Source: ASV31 sp965229765
GTDB taxonomy: Bacteria; Pseudomonadota; Alphaproteobacteria; Rhodobacterales; Rhodobacteraceae
Reading direction: 5' to 3'
Length of the DNA stretch: 64,000 nt
NCBI GenBank assembly: GCA_965229765.1
Contig: CBDDJT010000004.1
Location: 806,001 to 870,000, forward strand
The position numbers were made by a program, and so were the translations under genes. Below the pieces are notes generated by a model. It made no database searches. It saw only the letters and a list, made by a program, of their open reading frames with translations, and was not told where the DNA came from. This document shows positions 42,009-50,270 of this stretch, in pieces. Within the stretch, counting starts at the first letter, position 1. The number at the start of each line of letters is the position of its first letter.

Positions 42009-42772
42009 GTTTCGTCACTGTCCGCAACATCTTTCAAAGCTACGGCGCGCGCCCGATCCTGGAACGCGTGAACCTCGACGTGGCCGAGGGCACCTTTGTC
42101 TCCATCGTCGGCGCCTCGGGCTGCGGCAAGTCCACCTTCCTGCGCCTGTTGCTGGCAGAAGAGCGCCCGACCCGGGGCGAGATCCGTATCGACGGCGCGC
42201 CGCCCGCGCGCGAGCCGGGCCGCGAACGCGGCGTGGTGTTCCAGCGCTATTCCGTCTTTCCGCACATGACCGTGCTGGACAACATCGTCGCCGCGGATGC
42301 CTTCACCCGGCGCTTCGGCCTGCTGTTCGGGGCTGACCGCCGCGCCGCCCGCGCCCGTGCCGCCGAAACGCTGGACCGGATCGGGCTGGGACACATGGCC
42401 GATGCCTATCCCGCCGCGCTGTCGGGCGGAATGCAGCAGCGCCTTGCGATCGGGCAGGCCCTGACCGCCAAGCCGCGCATACTTCTTCTGGACGAGCCCT
42501 TCGGCGCGCTCGATCCCGGCACGCGGCTTGCGATGCACGATTTCCTGCTGGAACTGAAGGCCGGCACCAACATGACCGTCTTCATGGTCACCCATGACAT
42601 CGAGGAAGGCTTCAAGCTGGGCGACCGGCTGATCGTCTTCGACAAGCCGCGCTGGGACCCCACCGATCCCAACGCCTATGGCGCCACCATCACCTATGAC
42701 CTCGATACCCGCAAACGGGACGAGGGGATTCAGACCCTGCTGGAGGAAACCAATGTTCATCGCCCCGCCTGA
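42005..42772 (+). CDS. Guanidine-operon ABC ATPase
   Basis: A 255-residue ATPase with Walker A GASGCGKST, VVFQRYSVFPHMTV, the signature LSGGMQQRLAIGQA, Walker B ILLLDEPFGALD and the switch VTHD. Its C-terminal tail (RLIVFDKPRWDPTDPNAYGATITYD) is the form seen in the urea-carboxylase-associated transporters. Its end overlaps the gdmH start by 20 bp, so the enzyme and importer are translated together. Confidence 0.87.
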   Translation: MSFVTVRNIFQSYGARPILERVNLDVAEGTFVSIVGASGCGKSTFLRLLLAEERPTRGEIRIDGAPPAREPGRERGVVFQRYSVFPHMTVLDNIVAADAFTRRFGLLFGADRRAARARAAETLDRIGLGHMADAYPAALSGGMQQRLAIGQALTAKPRILLLDEPFGALDPGTRLAMHDFLLELKAGTNMTVFMVTHDIEEGFKLGDRLIVFDKPRWDPTDPNAYGATITYDLDTRKRDEGIQTLLEETNVHRPA

Positions 42773-43997
42773 GCGGACCCGGTCACACCACCCCGCCGAC
42801 AGCCGCGCGCCCGACCGGCGCCACCACCACCCCGACCTGACGCGGCTTCGTGGCTGGCGGGCGATGCAGGCCGAGGGCGAGTTGCCCGAAACCCGCTGGG
42901 ACGAGGAACGCCGCTGGGCCCTGCGCATGGGCCTGACCGGCGCCGACACGATCGAAGACAAGTCGATCCCCACCTTCGCGCGCGGGGAACTGCCGCATTA
43001 CGCCGGCATCAACACCTTCCTCAAGGCGCCCTATGCCGAGGACGTGACAGAGGTGGGCCATTACGACGCCACGGTGCTGGGCATCCCCTTCGACGGCGGC
43101 ACCACCTATCGCCCCGGCACAAGGTTCGGTCCGCAGGGCGTGAGAAAGATCAGCGCGCTTTATACCCCCTACAACTATGAAATCGGGGTCGACCTGCGCG
43201 AACAGATGACGCTTTGCGATGCGGGCGACGTGTTCACCATCCCCGCCAATATCGAAAAAAGCTTTGATCAGATCAGCCGCGCGGTCAGCCATGTCTTCAG
43301 CTCCGGCAGCCTGCCGATCATGATCGGCGGCGATCATTCCATCGGCTTTCCCTGCGTGCGCGGCATCGCCGAATGCACCTCGAAGAAGATCGGAATCGTG
43401 CATTTCGACCGCCACGCCGACATCCAGGAAAAGGACCTGGACGAACGCATGCACACCACGCCCTGGTTCCACGCCACAAACATGCCCAACGTGCCCGCGA
43501 AGAACCTTGTGCAGGTGGGTATCGGCGGCTGGCAGGTCCCGCGCGAGGCGGTGAAGGTCGCCCGCGAGCGGGAGACCAACATCATCACCATGTCCGACAT
43601 GGAACGCATGGGCGTGGACAAGACGGCCGAGATGGCGCTGGAAATGGCGTGGGACGGGGTCGACATGGTCTACATGTCCTTCGACATCGACTCGATCGAC
43701 TGCGGCTTCGTCCCCGGCACCGGCTGGCCCGAACCCGGCGGCTTCCTGCCGCGAGAGGCGCTTGCGCTGGCCTCGAAGGTCGCCGCCGAGGGCATCTGCG
43801 GCATGGAACTGGTAGAGGTTTCGCCGCCCTACGACACATCGGACATCACCGCGCTGATGGGCACCCGCGTGATCGTCGACGTGCTGGGCGCGATGGTCAG
43901 CGCCGGCACGCTGGGCAAGCACAAGGCGCATATCGACAAGCCCGTCAGCATCCCGCACGGCGAATTCGAAGGCCGGAGGTGGTCCAATGCCACATGA
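42753..43997 (+). CDS. gdmH: Guanidine hydrolase, Ni-dependent ureohydrolase (GdmH-like)
   Basis: A 414-residue ureohydrolase-fold enzyme expected to split guanidine into urea and ammonia. Metal ligands are His195 (GGDHSIGFP), Asp219, His221 and Asp223 (HFDRHADIQ), and Asp311 and Asp313 (SFDIDSID). Trp325 in GTGWPEPGG, where agmatinases have a small residue, and the threonines in GGTTYRPGTRFGPQ match the marks described for Synechocystis GdmH. An N-terminal extension of about 100 residues precedes the fold. ATG 42753 has GGAGGAAA upstream. Agmatinase or guanidinobutyrase is the alternative, but the riboswitch and importer argue for guanidine. Confidence 0.85.
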   Translation: MFIAPPERTRSHHPADSRAPDRRHHHPDLTRLRGWRAMQAEGELPETRWDEERRWALRMGLTGADTIEDKSIPTFARGELPHYAGINTFLKAPYAEDVTEVGHYDATVLGIPFDGGTTYRPGTRFGPQGVRKISALYTPYNYEIGVDLREQMTLCDAGDVFTIPANIEKSFDQISRAVSHVFSSGSLPIMIGGDHSIGFPCVRGIAECTSKKIGIVHFDRHADIQEKDLDERMHTTPWFHATNMPNVPAKNLVQVGIGGWQVPREAVKVARERETNIITMSDMERMGVDKTAEMALEMAWDGVDMVYMSFDIDSIDCGFVPGTGWPEPGGFLPREALALASKVAAEGICGMELVEVSPPYDTSDITALMGTRVIVDVLGAMVSAGTLGKHKAHIDKPVSIPHGEFEGRRWSNAT

Positions 43998-44409
43998 CCA
44001 TCCCCACGCGCATCGCCATGGGCCCGGCCACAACCACCCCAAAGCCGACCACCTGCACAGCCACATGGTGCCAGAGGACACCGCCGCCGACCTTCAGGTC
44101 CTGGCCAGCCAGTTCATCGACGGCTTCGTCAACGCCCGAGACAAGGCGGCCTATCTGGAAATTGCAGGCGTCCCGCGGGAAATCGCACCGGGCGACGGCC
44201 CGTCGCTGAAGCTCGTCGATGTCACGCTGACAACAGAATGGCAGGTCGGCACGGCCTCACCCTCTTTCGGGTCCACCGAGCTTGGCTACCTGCCCTTTCC
44301 CGGCCAGATGGTGACGGAACGGATGAACCTTGGCTTCGTCTATGTCTCGTTGCGGGAGAAACGCGTGATCGATCTGCGTGATTTCCTGTCAACACGTGAT
44401 GGCGGCTGA
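43987..44409 (+). CDS. Small histidine-rich protein coupled to guanidine hydrolase
   Basis: A 140-residue cytoplasmic protein. The first 26 residues hold ten histidines in an HxH-rich run (positions 3, 5, 7, 9, 11, 15, 17, 22, 24, 26), a nickel- or zinc-binding type of sequence. The remaining 110 residues (SQFIDGFVNARDKAAYLEIAGVPREI, TTEWQVGTASPSFGSTELGYLPF, FVYVSLREKRVIDLRDFL) form a small domain I do not recognise. Its ATG overlaps the gdmH stop by 11 bp with GGAGG upstream, so it is made with the enzyme. A nickel store or delivery role for GdmH is inferred. No HypA/HypB homolog is present. Confidence 0.75.
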   Translation: MPHDHPHAHRHGPGHNHPKADHLHSHMVPEDTAADLQVLASQFIDGFVNARDKAAYLEIAGVPREIAPGDGPSLKLVDVTLTTEWQVGTASPSFGSTELGYLPFPGQMVTERMNLGFVYVSLREKRVIDLRDFLSTRDGG

Positions 44410-44460
44410 GGCGTGCACGGCCCCGGCACGGCTCGAGGGGCCGTCGTTTCCGCCGGGTCT

Positions 44461-45531
44461 TCACCCTGTGCAGCGCCGAAGCACCTCGACCTCGGACGCA
44501 TCGTAGGGTGTGCCGTTGGCGTAAAGGATGTCGTGAAACCAGACGGACCTGTCCGCATCTCCGCCATGTGCCGCGACAAGATCCTTGGGCCAGGGAAGCC
44601 AGGTCTGGGTCCGTCCGCGGACAAGCCCCCATTGAACGCAGCCAACCTTTCTTGACCGGAAAAACGAAAGCTGATCGCCGATCCTGCTTCCGACGGGGCG
44701 CGCCATCCATTCCGTGCAAAGCATGGGTCGGCCAAGGCGTTCCAGCCCCGTGATGATCTCTGCCACCCGGTCGGTCGCCAGATAGGCGTGAAAGGTAACG
44801 ATGTCGGACAAGCCCAGCGCGGTCCTGTCGATCGCCGTGTCATAGGCCGCCGCAACCGTTCCCGCGACGGGTGTGTTCCAGGCACCCACGGTCAGAGGCT
44901 GGCACGGCCCGGCAGCGCGGGCGGCCTCGAAACTCTCGCGCATCAGCGCAAGGCTTTGCCCCGAGAAGTCGGGTTCATAAAGTGCGGCGCCATCGGGCCC
45001 GAAAATCATGCGGTTGCCCGGCTCGTTGTATAGATCCCAGAACAACACCCGGGGATCGTCGCGATAGCGCGCGACGACATCGCCGACATAGGCGCGCAGC
45101 CTGTCTGTCTCTTGTTCGCCCAGCAGCAGGCCACGGCCGGGGCTGGCAACCGCACGGCTGTTGTGAACGCCCGGGACCGGATCGGGCTGCGGGCCGTACT
45201 CGGGTTCGAAACCGCCGAAACCGCAATCGTCGAACAAGACCGGGATCGTGTCGATCCCCACCCTGGTCGCCATTCCCATCACCCGGTCCAGCCTGTCCAG
45301 AAGACCGTCACGGTCATGCTTCCAGATGATGTAGTGCAGGTTGATCCGAAAGGCGTTGAAGCCAAGGTCGGCCGCCCATCCCAGTTCGCGCTCGATCGTC
45401 GCGGCATCGAAACTGTCGCGATGCCACATCTCCAGGAAATTCACCGCCGTAGAGGGCAGGAAGTTGAACCCGCACACCCAGGGCCGCGCGCGCCACCAGG
45501 CATTCGCCTCCACTTCGGTCCAACGGTCCAT
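44461..45531 (-). CDS. Clan GH-A glycosidase, GH5-like, cytoplasmic
   Basis: A 356-residue TIM-barrel glycosidase without a signal peptide. The acid/base is Glu170 in FWDLYNEPGN and the nucleophile is Glu274 in MLCTEWMAR; NAFRINLHYIIW marks an early barrel strand. The arrangement suggests GH5 or a near relative (often called 1,4-beta-xylanase), but the subfamily cannot be fixed. Being intracellular and next to an ABC sugar importer, it probably cleaves an imported oligosaccharide or glycoside. The start at ATG 45531 has CGGAG upstream. Confidence 0.75.
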   Translation of the reverse strand: MDRWTEVEANAWWRARPWVCGFNFLPSTAVNFLEMWHRDSFDAATIERELGWAADLGFNAFRINLHYIIWKHDRDGLLDRLDRVMGMATRVGIDTIPVLFDDCGFGGFEPEYGPQPDPVPGVHNSRAVASPGRGLLLGEQETDRLRAYVGDVVARYRDDPRVLFWDLYNEPGNRMIFGPDGAALYEPDFSGQSLALMRESFEAARAAGPCQPLTVGAWNTPVAGTVAAAYDTAIDRTALGLSDIVTFHAYLATDRVAEIITGLERLGRPMLCTEWMARPVGSRIGDQLSFFRSRKVGCVQWGLVRGRTQTWLPWPKDLVAAHGGDADRSVWFHDILYANGTPYDASEVEVLRRCTG

Positions 45532-45563
45532 CGTCCAGGGCTCCGGTGATTCTTGTCGGTTGT

Positions 45564-45594
45564 GACCCCGGCCGACGCAAGGTCGGCCGGGGTC
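45564..45594. terminator. Perfect 13-bp hairpin after the binding-protein gene
   Basis: GACCCCGGCCGAC-GCAAG-GTCGGCCGGGGTC has 13 perfect base pairs and a 5-base loop. It starts 9 bp after the binding-protein stop and lies before the glycosidase gene. There is no T tract. It probably protects the binding-protein mRNA from 3' decay or partly stops transcription. Confidence 0.55.
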
Positions 45595-45602
45595 TGGCCT
45601 TG

Positions 45603-46889
45603 TCAGCCGTCCAGAAGGTCCTGCACCTCCAGTTCGGCGTCGGCGAGTGCGTCCTCCACGGACTTTCCCGTCAGCCAGATGGCCTGAAGTTCGCGGTTCA
45701 GCACATCCTGGATTGCGCCATAGCTCTCCGAGGCGGGCGTATCGCGGGCGATGGCGGCGGTTCCGGCGTACTCGTCACGATGCGGCAGCCCGGCATAGGC
45801 GTCGGATGCCAGGATCGAGTTCCGCACGGCCATGTGCCCTGTGCGGGCCCAGTCGATGTTGTGATCGTTGATGAAGGCCAGCACCTTGAGGGCGGCGGCA
45901 TAGGTCTCTGGCTCGTCGCGCTTGACCGAGGCCGGGATGGCCCACATGTGGCTGTCTGCCCATGTCGCGCCCTCTACGAAAAGCGTCGGGAAATCGGCCA
46001 CGTAGTATTCCGACAGCGCCACGTCGGGGTTCGCCGCCTCGGCGTCGTAGAAATCGACGACCCAGGTGCCGTTGACCAGAACGGCGGCCTCGCCGCTCAG
46101 GAAGGCCTGTTGGCTGTCGGCATAGTTGAGCTGCGGGTTGGCGTGGCCCGCGTCGAAAAGCTGGGTGATCGCCGTCACCGCGTTTCTTCCCGCCTCGGTA
46201 TTGATCGTTGCGGTGCCGTCCTCGGTGAAGATGTTCGCGCCCTGCTGCCACATCAGCGACAAGACCACCCGCACCCCGATCGGGAACTGTGCGAAGTCGG
46301 CGGCAAGATAGTCCTGACCGGTCGCCTCTTCGACCATGGCGGCATGTTCCAGCAGTTCCGCCGGCGAGGTTGGCAGGATCGGGCTGCCATCTTCGTTCAC
46401 AAGGCCCGCGGCCTCCATGATCTCCATGTTCACGTGCCAGAGGTTGGCATGGAAATCCATCGGCACGCCGTAAATGCCGCCCTTGTAGCTGACAGCCTCC
46501 AGCGCCGTGGGGGCCCAGTCGCCCGTGTCGATGCCTGCCGCCGCGAGGTCATCAGACAGATTGGCCAGCGCCCCCAGTCCGGCGAACTGCGGCACGCGGT
46601 GCCGGTGCATGACATGAATGTCCGGCGGCTCGCCCCCGGCATAGGCCGCGATTATCTGATCATAGTAGTTGCCCCAGTCGGTGGGCAAAGTGTTCACGGT
46701 GATCCCGTCCAGTTCCGCGTCAGCGGCATTGATGATGGACTGGATGATGCAAGGCTCTCCGACGCTCTTGGTCGTATCGGTGCCTGCATCCTCGCAAGCG
46801 CCGAAGAACCGGCCAAGCGAGACCTCTTGCGCGGTCGCGCCTGTCACGGCCACCGCGGCCAGCGCGGTTCCTATAAGGATATGCTTCAT
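45603..46889 (-). CDS. Sugar ABC transporter substrate-binding protein (CUT1)
   Basis: A 428-residue family 1 solute-binding protein with a signal peptide ending VTGATAQE. Features are DGITVNTLPTDWGNYYDQIIAAYAGGEPPDIHVMHRHRVPQFA, YGVPMDFHANLWHVN and GEAAVLVNGTWVVDFYD. Unusually for this operon type, it follows the two permeases. It precedes the cytoplasmic glycosidase, which hints at an oligosaccharide ligand. The sugar is unknown. Confidence 0.85.
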   Translation of the reverse strand: MKHILIGTALAAVAVTGATAQEVSLGRFFGACEDAGTDTTKSVGEPCIIQSIINAADAELDGITVNTLPTDWGNYYDQIIAAYAGGEPPDIHVMHRHRVPQFAGLGALANLSDDLAAAGIDTGDWAPTALEAVSYKGGIYGVPMDFHANLWHVNMEIMEAAGLVNEDGSPILPTSPAELLEHAAMVEEATGQDYLAADFAQFPIGVRVVLSLMWQQGANIFTEDGTATINTEAGRNAVTAITQLFDAGHANPQLNYADSQQAFLSGEAAVLVNGTWVVDFYDAEAANPDVALSEYYVADFPTLFVEGATWADSHMWAIPASVKRDEPETYAAALKVLAFINDHNIDWARTGHMAVRNSILASDAYAGLPHRDEYAGTAAIARDTPASESYGAIQDVLNRELQAIWLTGKSVEDALADAELEVQDLLDG

Positions 46890-46928
46890 GGTTTTCCTCC
46901 CTTGGATTGGGGCGCGGGACGCCCCGGT

Positions 46929-47765
46929 TCAGCCCTTGGTCCCGCCGGTCGTCATGGCCCGGACCACGTAGCGTTGAAACATCAGGAACAGGATCACGAC
47001 GGGCAGGGATGCGATGACCCCGGACGCCATCACGCGGCCCAGCCCTTCGGATTGCGCAAAGTTCGACTGGATCGAGGCCAGCCCAAGCGTGATCGTGAAG
47101 CGATCGGGCTCTCTCGCCGAAACCAGCGGCCAGAGATAGTCGTTCCACGCGTAAAGGAACGTCAGGATCGCAAGCGTCATCATGGCCGGCCGCGCCAGCG
47201 GCAGCATGATGTACCAGAAGATCTGCAACCAGCCGACACCGTCGATCCGCGCCGCCTCTTCCATGTCCTTCGGGATCGCCCTGAAGAACTGCATCATCAG
47301 GAAGACGCCGATCGGCACCGCCATGCGCGGCAGGATCAGCGCGTGATAGCTGTTGTGCCAGCCAAGGTCGGCAAACATCGTGTAAAGCGGGATAAAGACC
47401 GCCTGCTCGGGCACCATCAGCCCTACAAGGCATAGCACCATGACCGTTCGCTTCAGCGGAAACTCCAGACGGGCAAGCGCGAAGCCCGCAGTCGTGGACA
47501 CGGCAAGAACCCCAAGGGTCATTCCAAGCGCGACAATGGCCGAGTTCAGGAACCATAGCGGCGTCTGCCCAAAGCTGAAAAGCGCCGCATAATTGTCGAG
47601 CGTGAACGGAACGGGGATCAGCCCGAACGCCGTGCTCGACGTCGTGCGCGCAAGCACGTCATTGGGCTGAAAGGACAGCGAAACCATCCAGATTGTCGGA
47701 ACCAGCCACACGAAGGCCGGTATCGATAGCGCCGTGATCAGCCAGTAATAGGACCGGTTCAGCAT
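46929..47765 (-). CDS. Sugar ABC permease, MalG type
   Basis: A 278-residue CUT1 permease with six helices and the EAA loop EAARIDGVGWLQIFWYIMLPLARP. ATG 47765 overlaps the stop of the MalF-type partner by one base (TGATG). It ends 40 bp before the binding-protein gene. Confidence 0.87.
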   Translation of the reverse strand: MLNRSYYWLITALSIPAFVWLVPTIWMVSLSFQPNDVLARTTSSTAFGLIPVPFTLDNYAALFSFGQTPLWFLNSAIVALGMTLGVLAVSTTAGFALARLEFPLKRTVMVLCLVGLMVPEQAVFIPLYTMFADLGWHNSYHALILPRMAVPIGVFLMMQFFRAIPKDMEEAARIDGVGWLQIFWYIMLPLARPAMMTLAILTFLYAWNDYLWPLVSAREPDRFTITLGLASIQSNFAQSEGLGRVMASGVIASLPVVILFLMFQRYVVRAMTTGGTKG

Positions 47766-48868
47766 CACCGCTCCTCGCGTCCGACGACGAACTGCACCAC
47801 CGAAAACGCGCCCATGATGAGAAACAGGAAGACCGCCATCGCGCTGGCCTTGCCCAGCTCGCTGTCGCGAAACGCGGTCTGGTAGATATAGCGCACCAGT
47901 ACCTGCGTGCTGTCGTTCGGCCCGCCCTGGGTCATAAGGTGCGACTGTCCGAAGACCTGAAAATGCAGGATGATCTGCAACACCACCACCAGCGTGATCG
48001 TGCGCTTCAGGTTGGGCAGCGTGATGTACCAGAAGGCGTTCAGCCCCGTCGCGTTGTCGATCGCGGCGGCCTCGTAGATGTCCTTCGATATGTCCTGGAT
48101 GCCGGCCAGAAACAGGATCATCGCGATGCCCAGCGACCACCATACCGTCGTGATGACGATTGCCGCCATGGCGAAGTGCTGGTCGGTCAGCCAGACGACG
48201 GGCGACCCGCCCAGCGCTTCGGTCACATTCGCGATCAGGCCCTGCCGGGGGGAAAACATGATCTGCCAGATCAGCGTGACAACCGTCACCGAAAGCACCT
48301 GGCTCAGGAAGAAAATCGTGCGCAGCACGGCCTTGGCGCGCGTCTCTCCGTCAAGCGCGGCGGCAAGGATCAGGGCCGTGACCGTGACGCCGGGCACCGC
48401 CAGCGCGACGAATGTGATCGTATTTCCCACGGTCGGCCAGAAACGGCGATCGTACCAGCGTCCGCCTTCGCCGGGATGAAACCCCGGCAAGACAAGGAAC
48501 ATCAGGCCAGCGATGCCCAGCGCAAGTGCCGTTGCCCTTGAAAGCCGCCCGCTGCGAAATCCCCAAAAGGCCAGCCCGATCCCGAGGACACCTGCGGTTT
48601 GAATGACCGGGCTGGCAAGAAGGCTCCATTCGATGTTGCGCCCCCAAAGTGCGCGGACATAGTTCCTTGGCCCGACGAACTCCTTTGCATCCGGATTGAA
48701 GGCGACGGCCAGCAGGTTCCAGTCGTGCAGGCTGATCCAGACGCCCCGAAAGAACGGGTAGATCAGGAACGCGGCATAAACGGCGAGAAACGGCAAAAGA
48801 AGGATCGCGGCCGCCTGCGCCTCGGAAAGTCCGCGCCCCTTTCGCCTCTGCTTTGCATCCCCGGCCAT
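47765..48868 (-). CDS. Sugar ABC permease, MalF type, with extra membrane segment
   Basis: A 367-residue CUT1 permease with the EAA loop EAAAIDNATGLNAFWYITLPNLKR. It is about 60 residues longer than usual. Between the first helix and the second core helix lies an insert with two more hydrophobic stretches (VIQTAGVLGIGLAFWGF and ATALALGIAGLMFLVLPGF) and a charged loop. ATG 48868 has GGGAGGG upstream; the frame is open to 49000 without a better start. It is divergent from the LacI regulator. Confidence 0.85.
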   Translation of the reverse strand: MAGDAKQRRKGRGLSEAQAAAILLLPFLAVYAAFLIYPFFRGVWISLHDWNLLAVAFNPDAKEFVGPRNYVRALWGRNIEWSLLASPVIQTAGVLGIGLAFWGFRSGRLSRATALALGIAGLMFLVLPGFHPGEGGRWYDRRFWPTVGNTITFVALAVPGVTVTALILAAALDGETRAKAVLRTIFFLSQVLSVTVVTLIWQIMFSPRQGLIANVTEALGGSPVVWLTDQHFAMAAIVITTVWWSLGIAMILFLAGIQDISKDIYEAAAIDNATGLNAFWYITLPNLKRTITLVVVLQIILHFQVFGQSHLMTQGGPNDSTQVLVRYIYQTAFRDSELGKASAMAVFLFLIMGAFSVVQFVVGREER

Positions 48869-48915
48869 GTGGCGCGCCCTCCCAAACGTGCCGATTCTGG
48901 ATGCATTGTGACTTG

Positions 48916-48932
48916 TGCTAAAAACTTTAGCA
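48916..48932. promoter_or_regulatory. Candidate LacI-family operator
   Basis: TGCTAAA-AAC-TTTAGCA is a perfect 7-3-7 palindrome in the divergent gap between the permease operon and the LacI gene. A further TTAGCAA half-site follows at 48940-48946. LacI-type regulators usually bind palindromes of about this size beginning TG and ending CA, although the centre here is not the common CG. Confidence 0.5.
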
Positions 48933-48979
48933 ATATTTATTAGCAAGCGGGTTCGGATGGAGTGGCAGGATGGTTGAAC

Positions 48980-50056
48980 GTGACGGCTCTGGCGCGACAC
49001 GCTTTAGTGACCATGAAAGACGTGGCAATGACGGCCGGCGTCTCGCAGTCCACGGTCTCCTTCGTTCTCAATGGGAACGACGACATGCGCATAAGCGCCG
49101 AAACCCGGCGTCGTGTGCTCAAGGCGGTGGCAGAACTCGGCTATCGGCCCCGTGGCGCCGGACGTCCGCCCAAGGCCGCCGGCACACGGGTGATCGGGGT
49201 GATGTTCGATGAGATCGCGACCAGCCCCTTTGCCGCAATCTCGATAGAAGGCGTGCAGGAAGAGGCGTGGAAGGCGGGTGTCATCGTCGAAACGGTGATG
49301 ACCGGTGGCGACCCTGGCTACGAGGCGGCGGTGCTTCGCAAATGGGCGGCCGACCGGGTCGAAGGCGTCATCTATGCCTCGATCCTGACTCGTCGGGTCA
49401 CGCCGCCTGATGCGCTTTCCCGTCACCGGGCGGTGCTGTTGAACTGCTATGACGCCCATGATCGTTTCGCCTCGGTCGTGCCGGCCGAACGGCGCGGCGG
49501 CGAGGCCGCAACGCGGGCCCTTCTCGATGCCGGGCACCGCAGGATCGCCTTTATCTCTGGCGAGGCGTGGATGGATGCCTCTGATCAGCGGATGGAAGGA
49601 TACGAGCGTGCCTTGCGAACCGCGGGGCTGACCGTCGATCCCTCGTTGATAGAGGCCGGGAACTTCCTGCCGTCGGGGGGGCACGCCGCCACGCACCGCC
49701 TGCTCGACCGCACACGCCCCGACGCGATCTTCTGCGCCAACGACCTTATGGCCGTCGGATGCTATCAGGCACTGAAGGAACGCGGCGAACTGGTCGGACA
49801 GACGATCGGGGTGATGGGCTACGACGATCAGGAAATCGCCCAGCATCTGAACCCGCCGCTGTCGACGGTCCTGTTGCCACACCGGGAAATGGGTCAATGG
49901 TGCGGTGCGCGAATCCTCGACTCGGACGACTTGGCGACGACACGGGTACGGCTGGAATGCCCTCCGGTGATCCGCCGCTCGCACGTCAGGGATATCGGTG
50001 AAGACGCGGTTGCCGGTATGCCGGTCTCGGCCATGCCCCGGACCAGCGGGCCATAA
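48980..50056 (+). CDS. LacI-family transcriptional regulator
   Basis: A LacI/GalR repressor of about 358 residues. The helix-turn-helix is VTMKDVAMTAGVSQSTVSFVLNGNDDMRISAETRRRVLKAVAELGYRPR, and the ligand domain is periplasmic-binding-protein-like (VIGVMFDEIATSPFAAISIEGVQ, FCANDLMAVGCYQALKERG, GYDDQEIAQHLNPPLSTV). The start is uncertain: GTG 48980 has AGGA 9 bp upstream, while ATG 49013 begins at MKDVA but has no ribosome site. It is divergent from the sugar importer and probably represses it. The 213 bp after its stop show nothing recognisable. Confidence 0.85.
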   Translation: MTALARHALVTMKDVAMTAGVSQSTVSFVLNGNDDMRISAETRRRVLKAVAELGYRPRGAGRPPKAAGTRVIGVMFDEIATSPFAAISIEGVQEEAWKAGVIVETVMTGGDPGYEAAVLRKWAADRVEGVIYASILTRRVTPPDALSRHRAVLLNCYDAHDRFASVVPAERRGGEAATRALLDAGHRRIAFISGEAWMDASDQRMEGYERALRTAGLTVDPSLIEAGNFLPSGGHAATHRLLDRTRPDAIFCANDLMAVGCYQALKERGELVGQTIGVMGYDDQEIAQHLNPPLSTVLLPHREMGQWCGARILDSDDLATTRVRLECPPVIRRSHVRDIGEDAVAGMPVSAMPRTSGP

Positions 50057-50270
50057 GCGGCCCTGAATGGCTTGGGCCGCCAACCGGCTTGTAGGGTCGG
50101 TGTTGCCCGGGCCGCCTCCGGATGTCGTTCAGGCTCAGGGACCGCTGCCGGGGGACAAAGGCTGTGTCCAGGAAACGATCCGGCCGCCTGTCGCCCTGCG
50201 TCCTGACCACTGACCCGGCCCCCAGATCCGCGCCAGTCAGATGCGGTTGAACCCTTCCTGGGCCCCTGCC

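Noticed and set aside
45546..47435. 629-codon plus-strand frame opposite the sugar importer
   Set aside because: It mirrors the binding-protein and permease genes, with no ribosome site or family motif.
50057..50270. Possible small RNA or gene between the LacI gene and phaG
   Set aside because: No start with a ribosome site, no strong hairpin with T tract and no recognisable RNA motif.
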